Positions 54,035 through 62,804 of a DNA stretch of 64,000 nucleotides are shown in pieces. The translations under genes were made by a program, and so were the position numbers. Under the pieces are notes generated by a model. The model ran no database searches. It had not been told where the DNA came from and was given only the letters and a program-made list of their open reading frames with translations. Numbering within the stretch: position 1 is the stretch's first letter; the number at the start of each line of letters is the position of its first letter. The DNA comes from UBA7702 sp040776805 (GTDB lineage: Bacteria > Bacillota > Dehalobacteriia > UBA7702), in the NCBI GenBank assembly GCA_040776805.1, contig JAXGZS010000001.1, forward strand, positions 496,001 through 560,000, written 5' to 3'.

Positions 54035-54886
54035 TCAATTTTTTGTAAGCCGTTTTGCCACATGGCTGGAAAGGCCGTTGATGATGACGACGGTGACGAG
54101 GAGGACAACCGCGGTGGCATAAGCCTGATCGGTGTATAAGCCTTCGCTCAGCAGGCAGTACATATGTACCGCCAAAGTTCTGGCGGAGGCAAAAAGGCTG
54201 TTGGGTACGTCCGCCACGGTACCGGCGGTGAAAATCAGGGCCGCCGTTTCGCCCACAATGCGCCCAATGGCGAGAATCACTCCGGCCAAAATACCGGGGA
54301 TGGCCGCAGGTACGATGATCTTAAACACCGTGCGCAATTTGCCGGCGCCCAGGCCGAAACTGCCCTCGCGATAGGCGTCGGGTACGGCCAGAAGCGCTTC
54401 TTCCGTGGTGCGGATGATGATGGGCAAAACCATAATGGCTAAGGTCAGCGCTCCGGCCATCAGAGAATAGCTCCAACTCAAAGCAATGACAAAGGCCAGA
54501 AAACCAAAAAGGCCGTAGACGATGGAGGGAATGCCGGCTAAGGTTTCGGTGGTGATGCGGATCACCTTGATCAGACGGGAACCGCGTTTCGCGTATTCCA
54601 CCAGGTAGACGGCGGAGAAAACGCCGATGGGTACGGCGATCAACAACGTCAGGAAAGTCATCAGTAAGGTATTGATGATCGCCGGCATCATGGAGACGTT
54701 TTTGGAATTGTACTCTAAGGAAAAGAGTTCCGGCGTCAGATGGGGAATCCCTTTGATTAGAATATAGGTGACGATAAAGAGCATCACGGCGACGGTAACC
54801 GCCGCGGCGAAAAAGATGAGCAGCAGCATAAGGAAGGAAAATGGTTTGCGTTTATAGGCAAGAAACTTCATTTTCAGATCATTCAT
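54035..54886 (-). CDS. pstA: Phosphate ABC transporter permease PstA
   Basis: The 283-residue permease has six predicted helices and the coupling-helix region EALLAVPDAYREGSFGLGAG. It forms the channel with PstC. The ATG at 54886 overlaps the pstC stop (ATGA). The alternative upstream frame lies inside pstC. Confidence 0.95.
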   Translation of the reverse strand: MNDLKMKFLAYKRKPFSFLMLLLIFFAAAVTVAVMLFIVTYILIKGIPHLTPELFSLEYNSKNVSMMPAIINTLLMTFLTLLIAVPIGVFSAVYLVEYAKRGSRLIKVIRITTETLAGIPSIVYGLFGFLAFVIALSWSYSLMAGALTLAIMVLPIIIRTTEEALLAVPDAYREGSFGLGAGKLRTVFKIIVPAAIPGILAGVILAIGRIVGETAALIFTAGTVADVPNSLFASARTLAVHMYCLLSEGLYTDQAYATAVVLLVTVVIINGLSSHVAKRLTKN

Positions 54887-55761
54887 ATCTTTGCCCTCGT
54901 TTTGATCAGGGAGAAGCAAAGGTTGATGATGAGAATGAAAACGAAAAGAACCACGGCGGTGGCGATGAGAGCTTCCCGGTGCAGATCCGCGGCATAGCCC
55001 ATTTCCAAAACAATATTGGTGGTGAGGGTGCGGACGCCGGAGGTGAGGGATTCCGGCAGGATGCTTTGATTCCCCGCCACCATGACCACGGCCATGGTTT
55101 CGCCGATGGCCCGGCCTATGCCCAATATCACGCCGGCGAAGAGGCCGGATTTGGCCGCCGGAAATACCGAACGGAAGATGCTGCGCTCTTTGGTGGCGCC
55201 CAAAGCCAGAGAACCTTCATAATAGATATCCGGCACGGCTTTGATCGCCGCTTCGGCGGTGGTGATGATCGTTGGTAAAATCATCATACCAAGCAGCAGA
55301 GACGCTGTCAAGACGCCCTTGCCGCCGGTGCCGGTGAGCTCCTGGATCAGCGGCACGATCACGACGAGGCCGAAAAAGCCGTAGACGATAGAGGGGATGC
55401 CCGCCAGCAGGTCGATGCCGGGTTTGATGATTTTATAGAGGTGTTTATTGCAGTAATGGGCTAAGAACACGGCGCAGAGGATACCGATGGGCACGCCCAC
55501 CAAGATGGCTCCGGCCGTCACGTAGATGCTGCCGACGATCATCGGCAAAATGCCGAAGAGTCCCTGGGAGGGTTTCCATTCCAGGCCCAAAAGAAAGTTC
55601 AGGGGGCCGATTTCCGCGATCGCCGGCAGACCGCTGGCGAACATGAAGAGACAGATCAAGATTACCGCTGCCAAGGACATGCAGGCGCATAACAGAAAAA
55701 TCAGCCGCATGATTCCTTCTTTATATCTTTGGGTTTTCGCTTTATCGCTTTGTATTTTCAT
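54883..55761 (-). CDS. pstC: Phosphate ABC transporter permease PstC
   Basis: The 292-residue permease has six helices, the coupling loop EAAIKAVPDIYYEGSLALGA and a conserved GIGRAIGETMAV segment. ATG 55761 follows GGAG by 7 bases. It is the first permease after pstS in the operon. Confidence 0.95.
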   Translation of the reverse strand: MKIQSDKAKTQRYKEGIMRLIFLLCACMSLAAVILICLFMFASGLPAIAEIGPLNFLLGLEWKPSQGLFGILPMIVGSIYVTAGAILVGVPIGILCAVFLAHYCNKHLYKIIKPGIDLLAGIPSIVYGFFGLVVIVPLIQELTGTGGKGVLTASLLLGMMILPTIITTAEAAIKAVPDIYYEGSLALGATKERSIFRSVFPAAKSGLFAGVILGIGRAIGETMAVVMVAGNQSILPESLTSGVRTLTTNIVLEMGYAADLHREALIATAVVLFVFILIINLCFSLIKTRAKI

Positions 55762-55842
55762 CAATACACTCCAAACGCTCCAAATCCCGGCGGTGGTTGC
55801 TGCCACCGCCGGGGAGGAGGTTGTTTTTCAGTTGAGCGGCCT

Positions 55843-56712
55843 TTATTCGGCCACCTCGCTCCAGTGACTGATTTCTCCCAGATAGATGTTCTTCACCTGT
55901 TCGCCGGTGAGGTTGGTGATTTCGTTGTCATGGTTGACAATGACCACAATCCCGTCTCGGGCGATGGCGACGGATGTTAATTGAGAGGCTTCGCTGTCTT
56001 TTAATGCCCGGGAGGACAGGCCAAAGTCGCACACGCCTTCACTGGCGGAGGTGATCCCCGCGGAAGAACCGGTCTGCTGGATTTCCACGGTCACACCGGG
56101 GTTTTGTTTTTTATAGGCGTCGGCAAGGACCTCCATCACAGGAGAGACCGAGGTGGAACCGGCCAGGGTAATGGTACCTTTGAGGCCGGAGGCGGTGTAG
56201 CTTTCGCCTGCGGTGATGCGGATATACCCTTCCTCGCTGATGATGCTTTGCCCTTCGTCGGAGAGGATGAAGGTTTTGAAATCTGCCGCCAAATCGCTTA
56301 AAGTGTTTTCCTGATAAACGACGTTAAAAGGACGAGCAATGGTGTAAGTGCCGTTGTTGATGTCTTCTACCGTAGGTTTCACACCGTCGATGCTGACGGC
56401 CTTGACGTCATCGGACAAAGAACCCAGGGAGATGTAGCCGATGGCGTTGGGGTTCCCGGCAACGGTGCTGATCATCACGGAAGTGCTGTTGGTGATTTCC
56501 GCGGCGGCAGTAATGGCGTCGTTTTCCGCAGCGTCGACAATGCCAAGGAGTTCAACGAATGCGCCTCTTGTGCCGGAACCGTCTTCCCGGGAAATGACGT
56601 GGACGGCGCCTAAGGAAGAGCCGCCGTCTTCTTGGTCGCCGCTGCCGCCGCAAGCGGTCAAGGTACCAACCAAAAGCGCCAATAGAACCATAAGACCAAA
56701 TATTTTTTTCAT
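55843..56712 (-). CDS. pstS: Phosphate-binding lipoprotein PstS with circularly permuted order
   Basis: The 289-residue lipoprotein has a signal peptide with lipobox LTAC (Cys21). The mature part begins with what is normally the second half of PstS (VISREDGSGTRGAF at 39-52, YISLGSL, FILSDEGQ) and ends with the normal first half (TLAGSTSVSPVME at 182-194, QTGSSAG, GLSSRALKDSE, NLTGEQVKNIY, WSEV at the very end). Both phosphate-binding loops are kept, so the fold and function are expected to be normal. ATG 56712 follows GAGGTG by 9 bases. It starts the pst operon. Confidence 0.9.
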   Translation of the reverse strand: MKKIFGLMVLLALLVGTLTACGGSGDQEDGGSSLGAVHVISREDGSGTRGAFVELLGIVDAAENDAITAAAEITNSTSVMISTVAGNPNAIGYISLGSLSDDVKAVSIDGVKPTVEDINNGTYTIARPFNVVYQENTLSDLAADFKTFILSDEGQSIISEEGYIRITAGESYTASGLKGTITLAGSTSVSPVMEVLADAYKKQNPGVTVEIQQTGSSAGITSASEGVCDFGLSSRALKDSEASQLTSVAIARDGIVVIVNHDNEITNLTGEQVKNIYLGEISHWSEVAE

Positions 56713-56760
56713 TTGTTCGTTCACCTCATTTATGATTTTCGATTTTATTATTTCAGTTAT

Positions 56761-56805
56761 ATTGTACCCAACAGACTGTTAAAACGGAAAGCGTGTGCAT
56801 GTTAA
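56761..56805 (-). promoter_or_regulatory. Candidate Pho box and promoter of the pst operon
   Basis: On the minus strand TTAACA occurs at 56800-56805 and 56777-56782, 23 bases apart (about two turns), followed 10 bases later by TACAAT (56761-56766) as a -10. Direct TTAACA-type repeats are what PhoB/PhoP-type regulators bind in Bacillota. Confidence 0.5.
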
Positions 56806-56842
56806 ATCTTCGCTTAAAAAGCAAAAAAGCATAAATCATCCC

Positions 56843-56870
56843 TTGACGGCGGCGAATATTACGGTAGAAT
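56843..56870 (+). promoter_or_regulatory. Promoter of gpsA
   Basis: TTGACG (56843-56848) and TAGAAT (56865-56870) with 16 bases between. Confidence 0.65.
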
Positions 56871-56960
56871 AAAAAGAGCGAATGGCGGTAACGATTTACT
56901 TCGGGCAGGACATACCGCGCTTTTCATAGACAAAAAGCAACATGGAAAGGTGGAAAAAAG

Positions 56961-57917
56961 ATGAAAATAACGGTAATCGGCTGCGGCCGCTGGGGTACAT
57001 TGATCGCCTGGTATCTCGGAGGTTTGCACCATGACGTGACCATTTACGGGCGGGAAGAGTCTGCCCATCTGCAACAGCTGCGGAAAGAACGGAAAAACCG
57101 CTTTTTGACGCTTCCTGATACGGTGGCGCTCTCCAGCGACCTCCGCTGTGTCGAAGATGCCGAAATCATCGCCATCTCCATCGGCGCCCAAGGTCTGCAG
57201 GGGCTGATGGATGAATTGAAACCGTTGGCGCTGAAACATAAAACCTTTGTGCTCTGCATGAAGGGGGTAGAAATCGAAACCGGCAGACGGCTTTCTCAAA
57301 TCGTCGCCGAAAACACGGATCGCTCCAACCATATCGCCGTTTGGCTCGGCCCCGGCCACGCCGAAGAGTTCACCAAAGGCGTGCCCAACTGCATGGTGAT
57401 CGACAGTGAGGAAGAAAAGGTCAAACAGAAACTGGTGGACGCATTCTCCAGTGAGCTGATTCGCTTTTATTATGGACAGGATCTCATCGGGAATGAAATC
57501 GGCGCCGCGGCGAAAAACGTTATCGGCATTGCCGCCGGTATGCTCGACGGTTACGGCCTATCTTCCTTAAAAGGGGCGCTGATGTCCAGGGGTACCCGGG
57601 AAGTGGCGCGGCTCATCAAAGCCATGGGCGGCAACGAGCTTTCCGCCTACGGTCTTTGCCATTTGGGGGATTACGAAGCGACGGTCTTTTCAAAGTACAG
57701 CCATAACCGCAGATTCGGGGAACTGTTCATCAAGGGCGAGCCCTACGACCAGTTGGCGGAAGGATATTACACGGTGAAAGCCATGATGACCTTGGCCGCC
57801 CAATACGGGGTGGATCTGCCGATTTGTAAAGCCGTATACGATGTTTTATATGAAAAGAAGGATGCTCAGACGACTTTAAAAGGCCTCTTCCTGCGCAGCA
57901 TCAAAAAGGAGTTTTAA
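56961..57917 (+). CDS. gpsA: NAD(P)-dependent glycerol-3-phosphate dehydrogenase
   Basis: The 318-residue enzyme reduces dihydroxyacetone phosphate to glycerol-3-phosphate for lipid synthesis. The dinucleotide site GCGRWGTL is at 8-15, WLGPGHAEE matches the GPN/GP loop, and the catalytic Lys is in GAAAKNVIGIAAG. RRFGELF is the usual C-terminal motif. It is monocistronic, with its own promoter. The sequence is somewhat divergent from classical GpsA, but the key residues are present. Confidence 0.9.
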   Translation: MKITVIGCGRWGTLIAWYLGGLHHDVTIYGREESAHLQQLRKERKNRFLTLPDTVALSSDLRCVEDAEIIAISIGAQGLQGLMDELKPLALKHKTFVLCMKGVEIETGRRLSQIVAENTDRSNHIAVWLGPGHAEEFTKGVPNCMVIDSEEEKVKQKLVDAFSSELIRFYYGQDLIGNEIGAAAKNVIGIAAGMLDGYGLSSLKGALMSRGTREVARLIKAMGGNELSAYGLCHLGDYEATVFSKYSHNRRFGELFIKGEPYDQLAEGYYTVKAMMTLAAQYGVDLPICKAVYDVLYEKKDAQTTLKGLFLRSIKKEF

Positions 57918-58001
57918 GGAAAAAAGAAAGGGGAGAAATCTCCCCGTTAGCCTGTCATGACGTAATCTGAAATTTTTTACGCGCATTTTGTCTACCATCC
58001 A

Positions 58002-58027
58002 ATACCCGCGAATTTTCGCGGGTATTT
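58002..58027 (+). terminator. Terminator after gpsA
   Basis: ATACCCGCGAA pairs with TTCGCGGGTAT around TT, followed by TTTCTT. Confidence 0.75.
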
Positions 58028-58065
58028 TCTTCATAAAAGATTAATATTTATGTTTATAAAGCGCA

Positions 58066-58094
58066 TTGACATATGTCGTATTCATATATACTAT
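58066..58094 (+). promoter_or_regulatory. Promoter of the 191-residue secreted protein gene
   Basis: TTGACA (58066-58071) and TACTAT (58089-58094) with 17 bases between; a leader of about 110 bases follows. Confidence 0.75.
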
Positions 58095-58209
58095 ATAAAT
58101 ATAGATACGGTTCTCTCTGGCGCATGATCTTAGCCATTTCCTGATCGCGTTAAAGCGGTGCAACGACCCATTGATACGGTAAATCCTTAACGTCGGAAGG
58201 AGATAATCT

Positions 58210-58785
58210 ATGAAAACAGCGAACCGAACCAAAACCGTTACAATCCTGCTATTGGCAGCATTTTTGGCGGCTGTCTTATGCCTTTCGTTCCTTTATCGCG
58301 CGCAAACGAAAGCCTCCGAGGCCTCCCTTTACGGCAGAGAAGGCGAGGTGGTAGCCTACGCCGCGGCTTTTGCCTGCTTAGAGGAGAATGAAGGCAAAAG
58401 CAAAGGGGAAATGATTGAAAAAGCCCAGGAGTATATCGATGCCCGGAATGCTCTGATGGCGGAAACCGAAGATATGCGTCTTCGTGAATGGGATCGCGAA
58501 TACCGAGTCGATCAATTACCGGTTCTCTATTACTCTCTTGAGGAATTAAGAGGCGGTATAGAAGAGAGCTTAGAAATTCTTGATGATTTCAGCCATATGT
58601 ATGACGATGGAGCAAAACCGGAAACCAAAGGCTATACCCGGGAAGATTTTGATCGCCTTTGTGACGAACGAATTGCCGCGGAACGGGAAGTCCTGGAAAA
58701 GCTGAACGCCGACAACAACCCGGATCTCTATACTTACAGCACCATGCTTTATCAGGCCAGAATCAGCCATGAGGTCGTTACCTAA
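58210..58785 (+). CDS. Secreted or membrane-anchored protein of unknown function, 191 aa
   Basis: Unrecognised. A basic start and one hydrophobic segment (about 8-28) serve as signal or anchor. The rest is highly charged, Glu-rich and probably helical, with no cysteines beyond the N-terminal part and one in the middle. AAGGAG precedes the ATG. A second small gene with similar layout follows, so these may be an operon of surface proteins. Confidence 0.75.
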   Translation: MKTANRTKTVTILLLAAFLAAVLCLSFLYRAQTKASEASLYGREGEVVAYAAAFACLEENEGKSKGEMIEKAQEYIDARNALMAETEDMRLREWDREYRVDQLPVLYYSLEELRGGIEESLEILDDFSHMYDDGAKPETKGYTREDFDRLCDERIAAEREVLEKLNADNNPDLYTYSTMLYQARISHEVVT

Positions 58786-58806
58786 AGGTGCGCAGGAGGG
58801 GAAACA

Positions 58807-59175
58807 GTGGCGAAATGAAGCAAAAAGAAAAAGTGGGTTGTCATCATACTGTTGGCGGCGCTCTTTGCTGTCGTTTCCGGCTTTGCTCTTTATTCTCATC
58901 AGGAGAAGCAAGAGCGCGTTGGCCTGAACGCCGAAGAAACCATGGCTCTCTATATGGAACGGTGGCAGGACCGGGAATATCCGGCCATGCTCAATATGTG
59001 GCAGATATCTACCTTTCGAAAGATATACGGAGAAGGGTTTCTTATGATCTCCGACTGTACTGTGCGTTATCAGGTCTTGTATCAGGAGAAATATTATGAG
59101 CATATGAAAACCTATGTTATGGTTCAGCTAAAAGAGGGTGGAATTTGGTATATTAACAGCATTACGTATGGTTAA
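58807..59175 (+). pseudogene. Small membrane-anchored protein with disrupted 5' end
   Basis: The frame ending at 59175 encodes a natural signal-anchor (KKKKWVVIILLAALFAVVSG) and a 90-residue domain (MALYMERWQDREYPAM to WYINSITYG). It has no proper start: the GTG at 58807, after GGAGGGG, meets TGA at 58816, and the ATG at 58815 is one frame off. Removing one base in the A-rich run near 58820-58833 would join ATG 58815 to the frame. The last part resembles NTF2-like or DUF-type lipoproteins, but I cannot name it. Confidence 0.55.
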
Positions 59176-59242
59176 TGTATCGCCGACGGCGGCCCCGGTG
59201 AGTGATTTGTCAAAGCCGGAAGAGACTTTGTATAAAACTTAA

Positions 59243-59284
59243 AATGCCCCTGCCGCAAGTGATCCTGTTTGCGGCAGGGGCATT
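59243..59284. terminator. Terminator between converging genes
   Basis: AATGCCCCTGCCGCAA (59243-59258) pairs exactly with TTGCGGCAGGGGCATT (59269-59284). Flanks are only weakly T-rich; it serves the small gene and the carboxynorspermidine synthase gene. Confidence 0.65.
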
Positions 59285-59315
59285 GTTCGCATTCTGTATT
59301 TACATATTTAATCGT

Positions 59316-60515
59316 TTAATCGATGAGCTCCGGATTGAAATCCTGGAGCCAGGGGAGTCCCCACTGGTTGAGGGCGCTCATAAAGGGATCCGGGTCGAAC
59401 TCTTCGACATTGTAAACCCCCGGTTTGTTCCAGGCGCCGTTGAGCAGGAGCATGGCGCCGATCATTGCCGGTACGCCGGTGGTATAGGAAACCGCCTGAC
59501 TTTCCACTTCCTTATAGCTCTTTTCGTGGTCGCAGACATTGTAGAGATAGTAATTTCTCTTGCGCCCGTCCTTTATGCCTTGGAAAAGGCAGCCGATGTT
59601 GGTTTTCCCTTTCGTTTTCGCGCCCAAAGCGGCGGGGTCCGGTAAAACGGCTTTCAGAAATTGCAACGGCACGATCTGCTGCCCATTGAAATCGATGGGT
59701 TCAATGGCGGTCATGCCGACTTCTTCCAGGCATTTTAAATAATTCAGTTCGCTTTTGCGAAAGGTCATGAAAAAGCGGATGCGTTTGACGCCTTTTAAAT
59801 AGAGTGCAAGGCTCTCCAATTCCTCATGATAGAGGAGATACATATCTTTTTCGCCGATTTGGGGAAAATCGTAGATTTTTTTGATTTCCAGCGGCTTGGT
59901 TTTGATCCATTTTTCGTTTTCCCAGTAATAACCGTTGGCGGTAATTTCCCTGATGTTGATTTCCGGATTGAAGTTGGTGGCAAAGGGATAGCCGTTATTG
60001 CCGGCATTGGCGTCTAAAATATCGAGATAGTGAATTTCGTCGAAAAAATGCTTTTGGGCGTAGGCCGCGAAAACCCCGGTTACGCCGGGATCGAAGCCGC
60101 AGCCTAAAATCGCGCAGATGCCGGCTTCTTTAAAGCGTTCGCGGTAAGCCCACTGCCATTGATATTCAAACTTTACCGCGTCGGGAGGTTCGTAAGTGGC
60201 GGTATCGATGTAATGGGTTTTCGTGGCGAGGCAAGCCTCCATGACGGTGAGATTCTGATAAGGCAGGGCCAGGTGGAGGACGACATCGGGCTGAAAATCG
60301 TTGATCAGCGCGATCACTTCGTCCACTTGACCGGCGTCAACTTTTGCCGTGTGAAGATTCGTTTTGCCGCCGTCAAGTTTTGCTTTCAACGCGTCGCATT
60401 TCGCTTTTGTGCGGCTGGCGATCATGATTTCTTCAAATACCTGGCTGTTTTGGCAGCATTTCCGAATGGCCACATTGGCGACGCCGCCGCAGCCGATGAT
60501 TAGAATTTTCCCCAT
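59316..60515 (-). CDS. Carboxynorspermidine synthase / saccharopine dehydrogenase-family protein
   Basis: The 399-residue enzyme has an N-terminal Rossmann fold (ILIIGCGGVANVA), then DTATYEPPD, and family blocks ILGCGFDPGVTGVFAAYA and TNFNPEINIRE. It belongs to the saccharopine dehydrogenase group and most resembles carboxynorspermidine dehydrogenase, which makes carboxy(nor)spermidine in an alternative polyamine route. The usual decarboxylase partner (nspC) is not adjacent on the visible side. The ATG at 60515 follows AAAGGAG. With the agmatinase gene it suggests polyamine synthesis in this organism. Confidence 0.87.
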   Translation of the reverse strand: MGKILIIGCGGVANVAIRKCCQNSQVFEEIMIASRTKAKCDALKAKLDGGKTNLHTAKVDAGQVDEVIALINDFQPDVVLHLALPYQNLTVMEACLATKTHYIDTATYEPPDAVKFEYQWQWAYRERFKEAGICAILGCGFDPGVTGVFAAYAQKHFFDEIHYLDILDANAGNNGYPFATNFNPEINIREITANGYYWENEKWIKTKPLEIKKIYDFPQIGEKDMYLLYHEELESLALYLKGVKRIRFFMTFRKSELNYLKCLEEVGMTAIEPIDFNGQQIVPLQFLKAVLPDPAALGAKTKGKTNIGCLFQGIKDGRKRNYYLYNVCDHEKSYKEVESQAVSYTTGVPAMIGAMLLLNGAWNKPGVYNVEEFDPDPFMSALNQWGLPWLQDFNPELID

Positions 60516-60704
60516 TGCTACTCTCCTTTTGTACAATCATAACTCTCTCCTTATTTTTTAGCGCTGCCGGGGCAGCGCCGTTCCTCCCGTCTCCTTCCAA
60601 CTCATCTCATCCAATCTGATTTCATCTCCTCTCCTTGATGATGGGAACAGCGGGAATGTTTTTTGTCTTTGGCCAAATAATATTTTTATGATTATATCAT
60701 ACTT

Positions 60705-60718
60705 TGCAAAATTTTGCA
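60705..60718. promoter_or_regulatory. Palindrome at the -35 position
   Basis: TGCAAAATTTTGCA is a perfect palindrome ending 8 bases from the TATAAT (60691-60696) that reads toward the carboxynorspermidine synthase gene. No good -35 hexamer is present, so an activator or repressor may bind here. Confidence 0.4.
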
Positions 60719-60806
60719 CAAGAAGCGCGTCCAAGACCCACGGCGGGGGTTTCGGTTTCGCTTTCACAAAAAAGAGCCTTGCTTTGAAAGTAAGAATGTG
60801 CGCGAA

Positions 60807-60846
60807 AAAATCCCGGAAGCGTTTGATTCACGCTTCCGGGATTTTA
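60807..60846 (-). terminator. Terminator of the lemA-DUF2207 operon
   Basis: AAAATCCCGGAAGCGT (60807-60822) pairs exactly with ACGCTTCCGGGATTTT (60830-60845); on the minus strand the 3' side ends in TTTTTTCGCGC. Confidence 0.8.
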
Positions 60847-60896
60847 AAAACGGTTTGTTTGACTTTGTTCAATATCGCAGAAAATAGCAGAAACGA

Positions 60897-62804
60897 TTAC
60901 CAGCTGCCGCCGCCCCCCCCGCCGACGCCGCCGCCGGAGAAGCCGCCGCCGCCAAAGCCGCCACCGGAAGAGGAGCTGCTGGGCGGGTTAGAAGTCATGC
61001 TATTTTGGAACGAATGAAGGTTTTGGCTGAGCAGGGAGGCGAAAACGACGGTGTTGAACATGGTATAATCGGTGCCGCTGTACCAAGAGGGAGGCGGCAA
61101 AGCAAGGCTTTTGAATTTATCCGCCCATTTATCGACGACGCCCAAAGCGTATGCGTAGGGCAGAACATCATAAAAGAGAGCGGGGTTTTCCTCTACCATC
61201 ATTTCGATTTTATCTTTTTCCACTAATTTGATAAAGCGCTTTAAGCCTAAGATTTGACCGAGCCAGCGGTTGCCCTGTTCGGTGCGTTTCTTGGCGTAGG
61301 AACCCGTAAAACCGATCCCCGCGGCGGCGATAGCGGCCACGGCGGCGGCGATGGGCTGCCCCGTAAGCAGTGCTGCCACGGTCATCATCAACAGGAGGAA
61401 AACAAAGTAGAGAATACTGGTTAAGACGACTCCCGTTTTCATACGGCCGCGGCATTTTTCCGCGTAATAGCCGATGAGACCGGCCAAAACAACGGTGAGC
61501 GCAAAAGCGATACCGCCGGCGATGATACCGGCCAGGAGGGACCAAAAGTAATCGTTGAAACCTTTGCCAAACATGATCCCCACGGTCAGTCCGGCCAAAA
61601 GGTAACAGATACCTTTGGCGATGTCGCCGCTTTTCGTATACAGTTTTGTCGCCGGTGTGCTGAAATAGTCCTTGAGATCGAGATAAACGTTTTTGATCGT
61701 GTCATGGAATTGATATTTCAGATCGCTTGCCATGACTTTGTCGCGTCTGCGGAACAGTTCGTTGAACATGTATCGTTCATAGGATTTCATGTTCTCATCG
61801 GCGTCTTTTACTTTATACAGGGTAAATTGATTCTTTTTTCCGCTCTCAATGGTGAGGTAGCCTTTGTTTGCCCAGTAGATGATCAGGGAAACCACATCCC
61901 TAACATCAGCCTGACCGTCGATGATATAGCCGGCCTCCGCCGGGGTAACGCCTTCCGGGGCGCTTACTTCCACGGTGGTATAGACCTTTTTATCTCTGCC
62001 AAAGAGGAGGAAGAGGACGAGGGCAGCGGCGGAAAAGAGGAGGAAGACAGCGATGAGACCGAAGCCGACGCCGGGATCTTCCACCAGGAAATAGCCGTCG
62101 GGTAAAGCGAGGCGCATGGTGACGCCTTCCCCGGGAGCTAAGACCTTTGTCACTTTGCCGCTGATCGTATTGCCCTCAACGGTGTAGGAAACGTTGGAAC
62201 CGTCGATGGCGCCGTAGTAGCCGGAGGTGAACGCCAGCTGACTTTCGTCGAAAGCTTTCGGCAGCTGAACGGCAAAGGTCATGTTGTTGATATAGGTATC
62301 CCAGTCATTGCCGATGAGGTTATAATAGACTTCATCAAATTCACTGCGTCCGTCGTCTCCCAGCTTAATGCTGTATTGGATCACGTAAGTTTTTTCGCCG
62401 ATGAAGGTTTCATCCTCACTGCCGATTTTCAGGTCCAAAACCCCATTGCCGTAGCTGCTTTCATAGTCGATGGCTTTGTCACTGGCGCCGTCGCGAACGG
62501 AAATATCCCGGATTTTCATGCGGTAGTCATGGGATATCATTTCTCCGTCAATATCCCAGTAGACTGTGGCGGACGTGGGAATGTCGCGGTAAATACCGTG
62601 TTTGTAGGTGGAAAAATCCGTTGTGATGGTTTCGGTAACGGAGAGGATATGATCTTCACCGACGTCTACTTTCACGTCGTAACGTTCAATCGTATAATTG
62701 TTGACATAGTATTCGGCATCGGCGGCGCTCACCGGCAGAGAGCACAGGAATACCGCCAAAAAGACCGTTATGGCAAAAATTTTATTAAAACTGAACTTTA
62801 ACAT
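60897..62804 (-). CDS. DUF2207 membrane protein
   Basis: The 635-residue protein has a signal peptide (about 1-26), the extracellular DUF2207 domain (YTIERYDVKVDV, YKHGIYRDIP), membrane helices, a middle cytoplasmic domain, a second pair of helices, and a Gly/Ser-rich end (GGGFGGGGFSGGG). This is the standard layout of the family; function is unknown, though it often sits next to lemA, as here. The start at ATG 62804 overlaps the lemA end by 20 bases and follows GAGGAG. Confidence 0.92.
   Translation of the reverse strand: MLKFSFNKIFAITVFLAVFLCSLPVSAADAEYYVNNYTIERYDVKVDVGEDHILSVTETITTDFSTYKHGIYRDIPTSATVYWDIDGEMISHDYRMKIRDISVRDGASDKAIDYESSYGNGVLDLKIGSEDETFIGEKTYVIQYSIKLGDDGRSEFDEVYYNLIGNDWDTYINNMTFAVQLPKAFDESQLAFTSGYYGAIDGSNVSYTVEGNTISGKVTKVLAPGEGVTMRLALPDGYFLVEDPGVGFGLIAVFLLFSAAALVLFLLFGRDKKVYTTVEVSAPEGVTPAEAGYIIDGQADVRDVVSLIIYWANKGYLTIESGKKNQFTLYKVKDADENMKSYERYMFNELFRRRDKVMASDLKYQFHDTIKNVYLDLKDYFSTPATKLYTKSGDIAKGICYLLAGLTVGIMFGKGFNDYFWSLLAGIIAGGIAFALTVVLAGLIGYYAEKCRGRMKTGVVLTSILYFVFLLLMMTVAALLTGQPIAAAVAAIAAAGIGFTGSYAKKRTEQGNRWLGQILGLKRFIKLVEKDKIEMMVEENPALFYDVLPYAYALGVVDKWADKFKSLALPPPSWYSGTDYTMFNTVVFASLLSQNLHSFQNSMTSNPPSSSSSGGGFGGGGFSGGGVGGGGGGSW

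Larger units (their letters stand above)
57918..58209. other. Region after gpsA
   Basis: About 290 bases with no gene. It has a GGGGAGA/TCTCCCC hairpin near 57931-57948 without a T-run, a terminator at 58002-58027 and a strong promoter at 58066-58094. Confidence 0.6.
60516..60896. other. Region between the carboxynorspermidine synthase and DUF2207 genes
   Basis: About 380 bases. It holds the terminator of the DUF2207 gene (60807-60845), a -10-like TATAAT on the minus strand (60691-60696) and a 14-bp palindrome TGCAAAATTTTGCA (60705-60718) just upstream of it. No gene is supported. Confidence 0.55.

Noticed and set aside
58807..58818. Possible selenocysteine codon (GTG GCG AAA TGA)
   Set aside because: TGA is the fourth codon, before a signal-anchor, with no downstream selenocysteine element seen; a frameshift explains it better.
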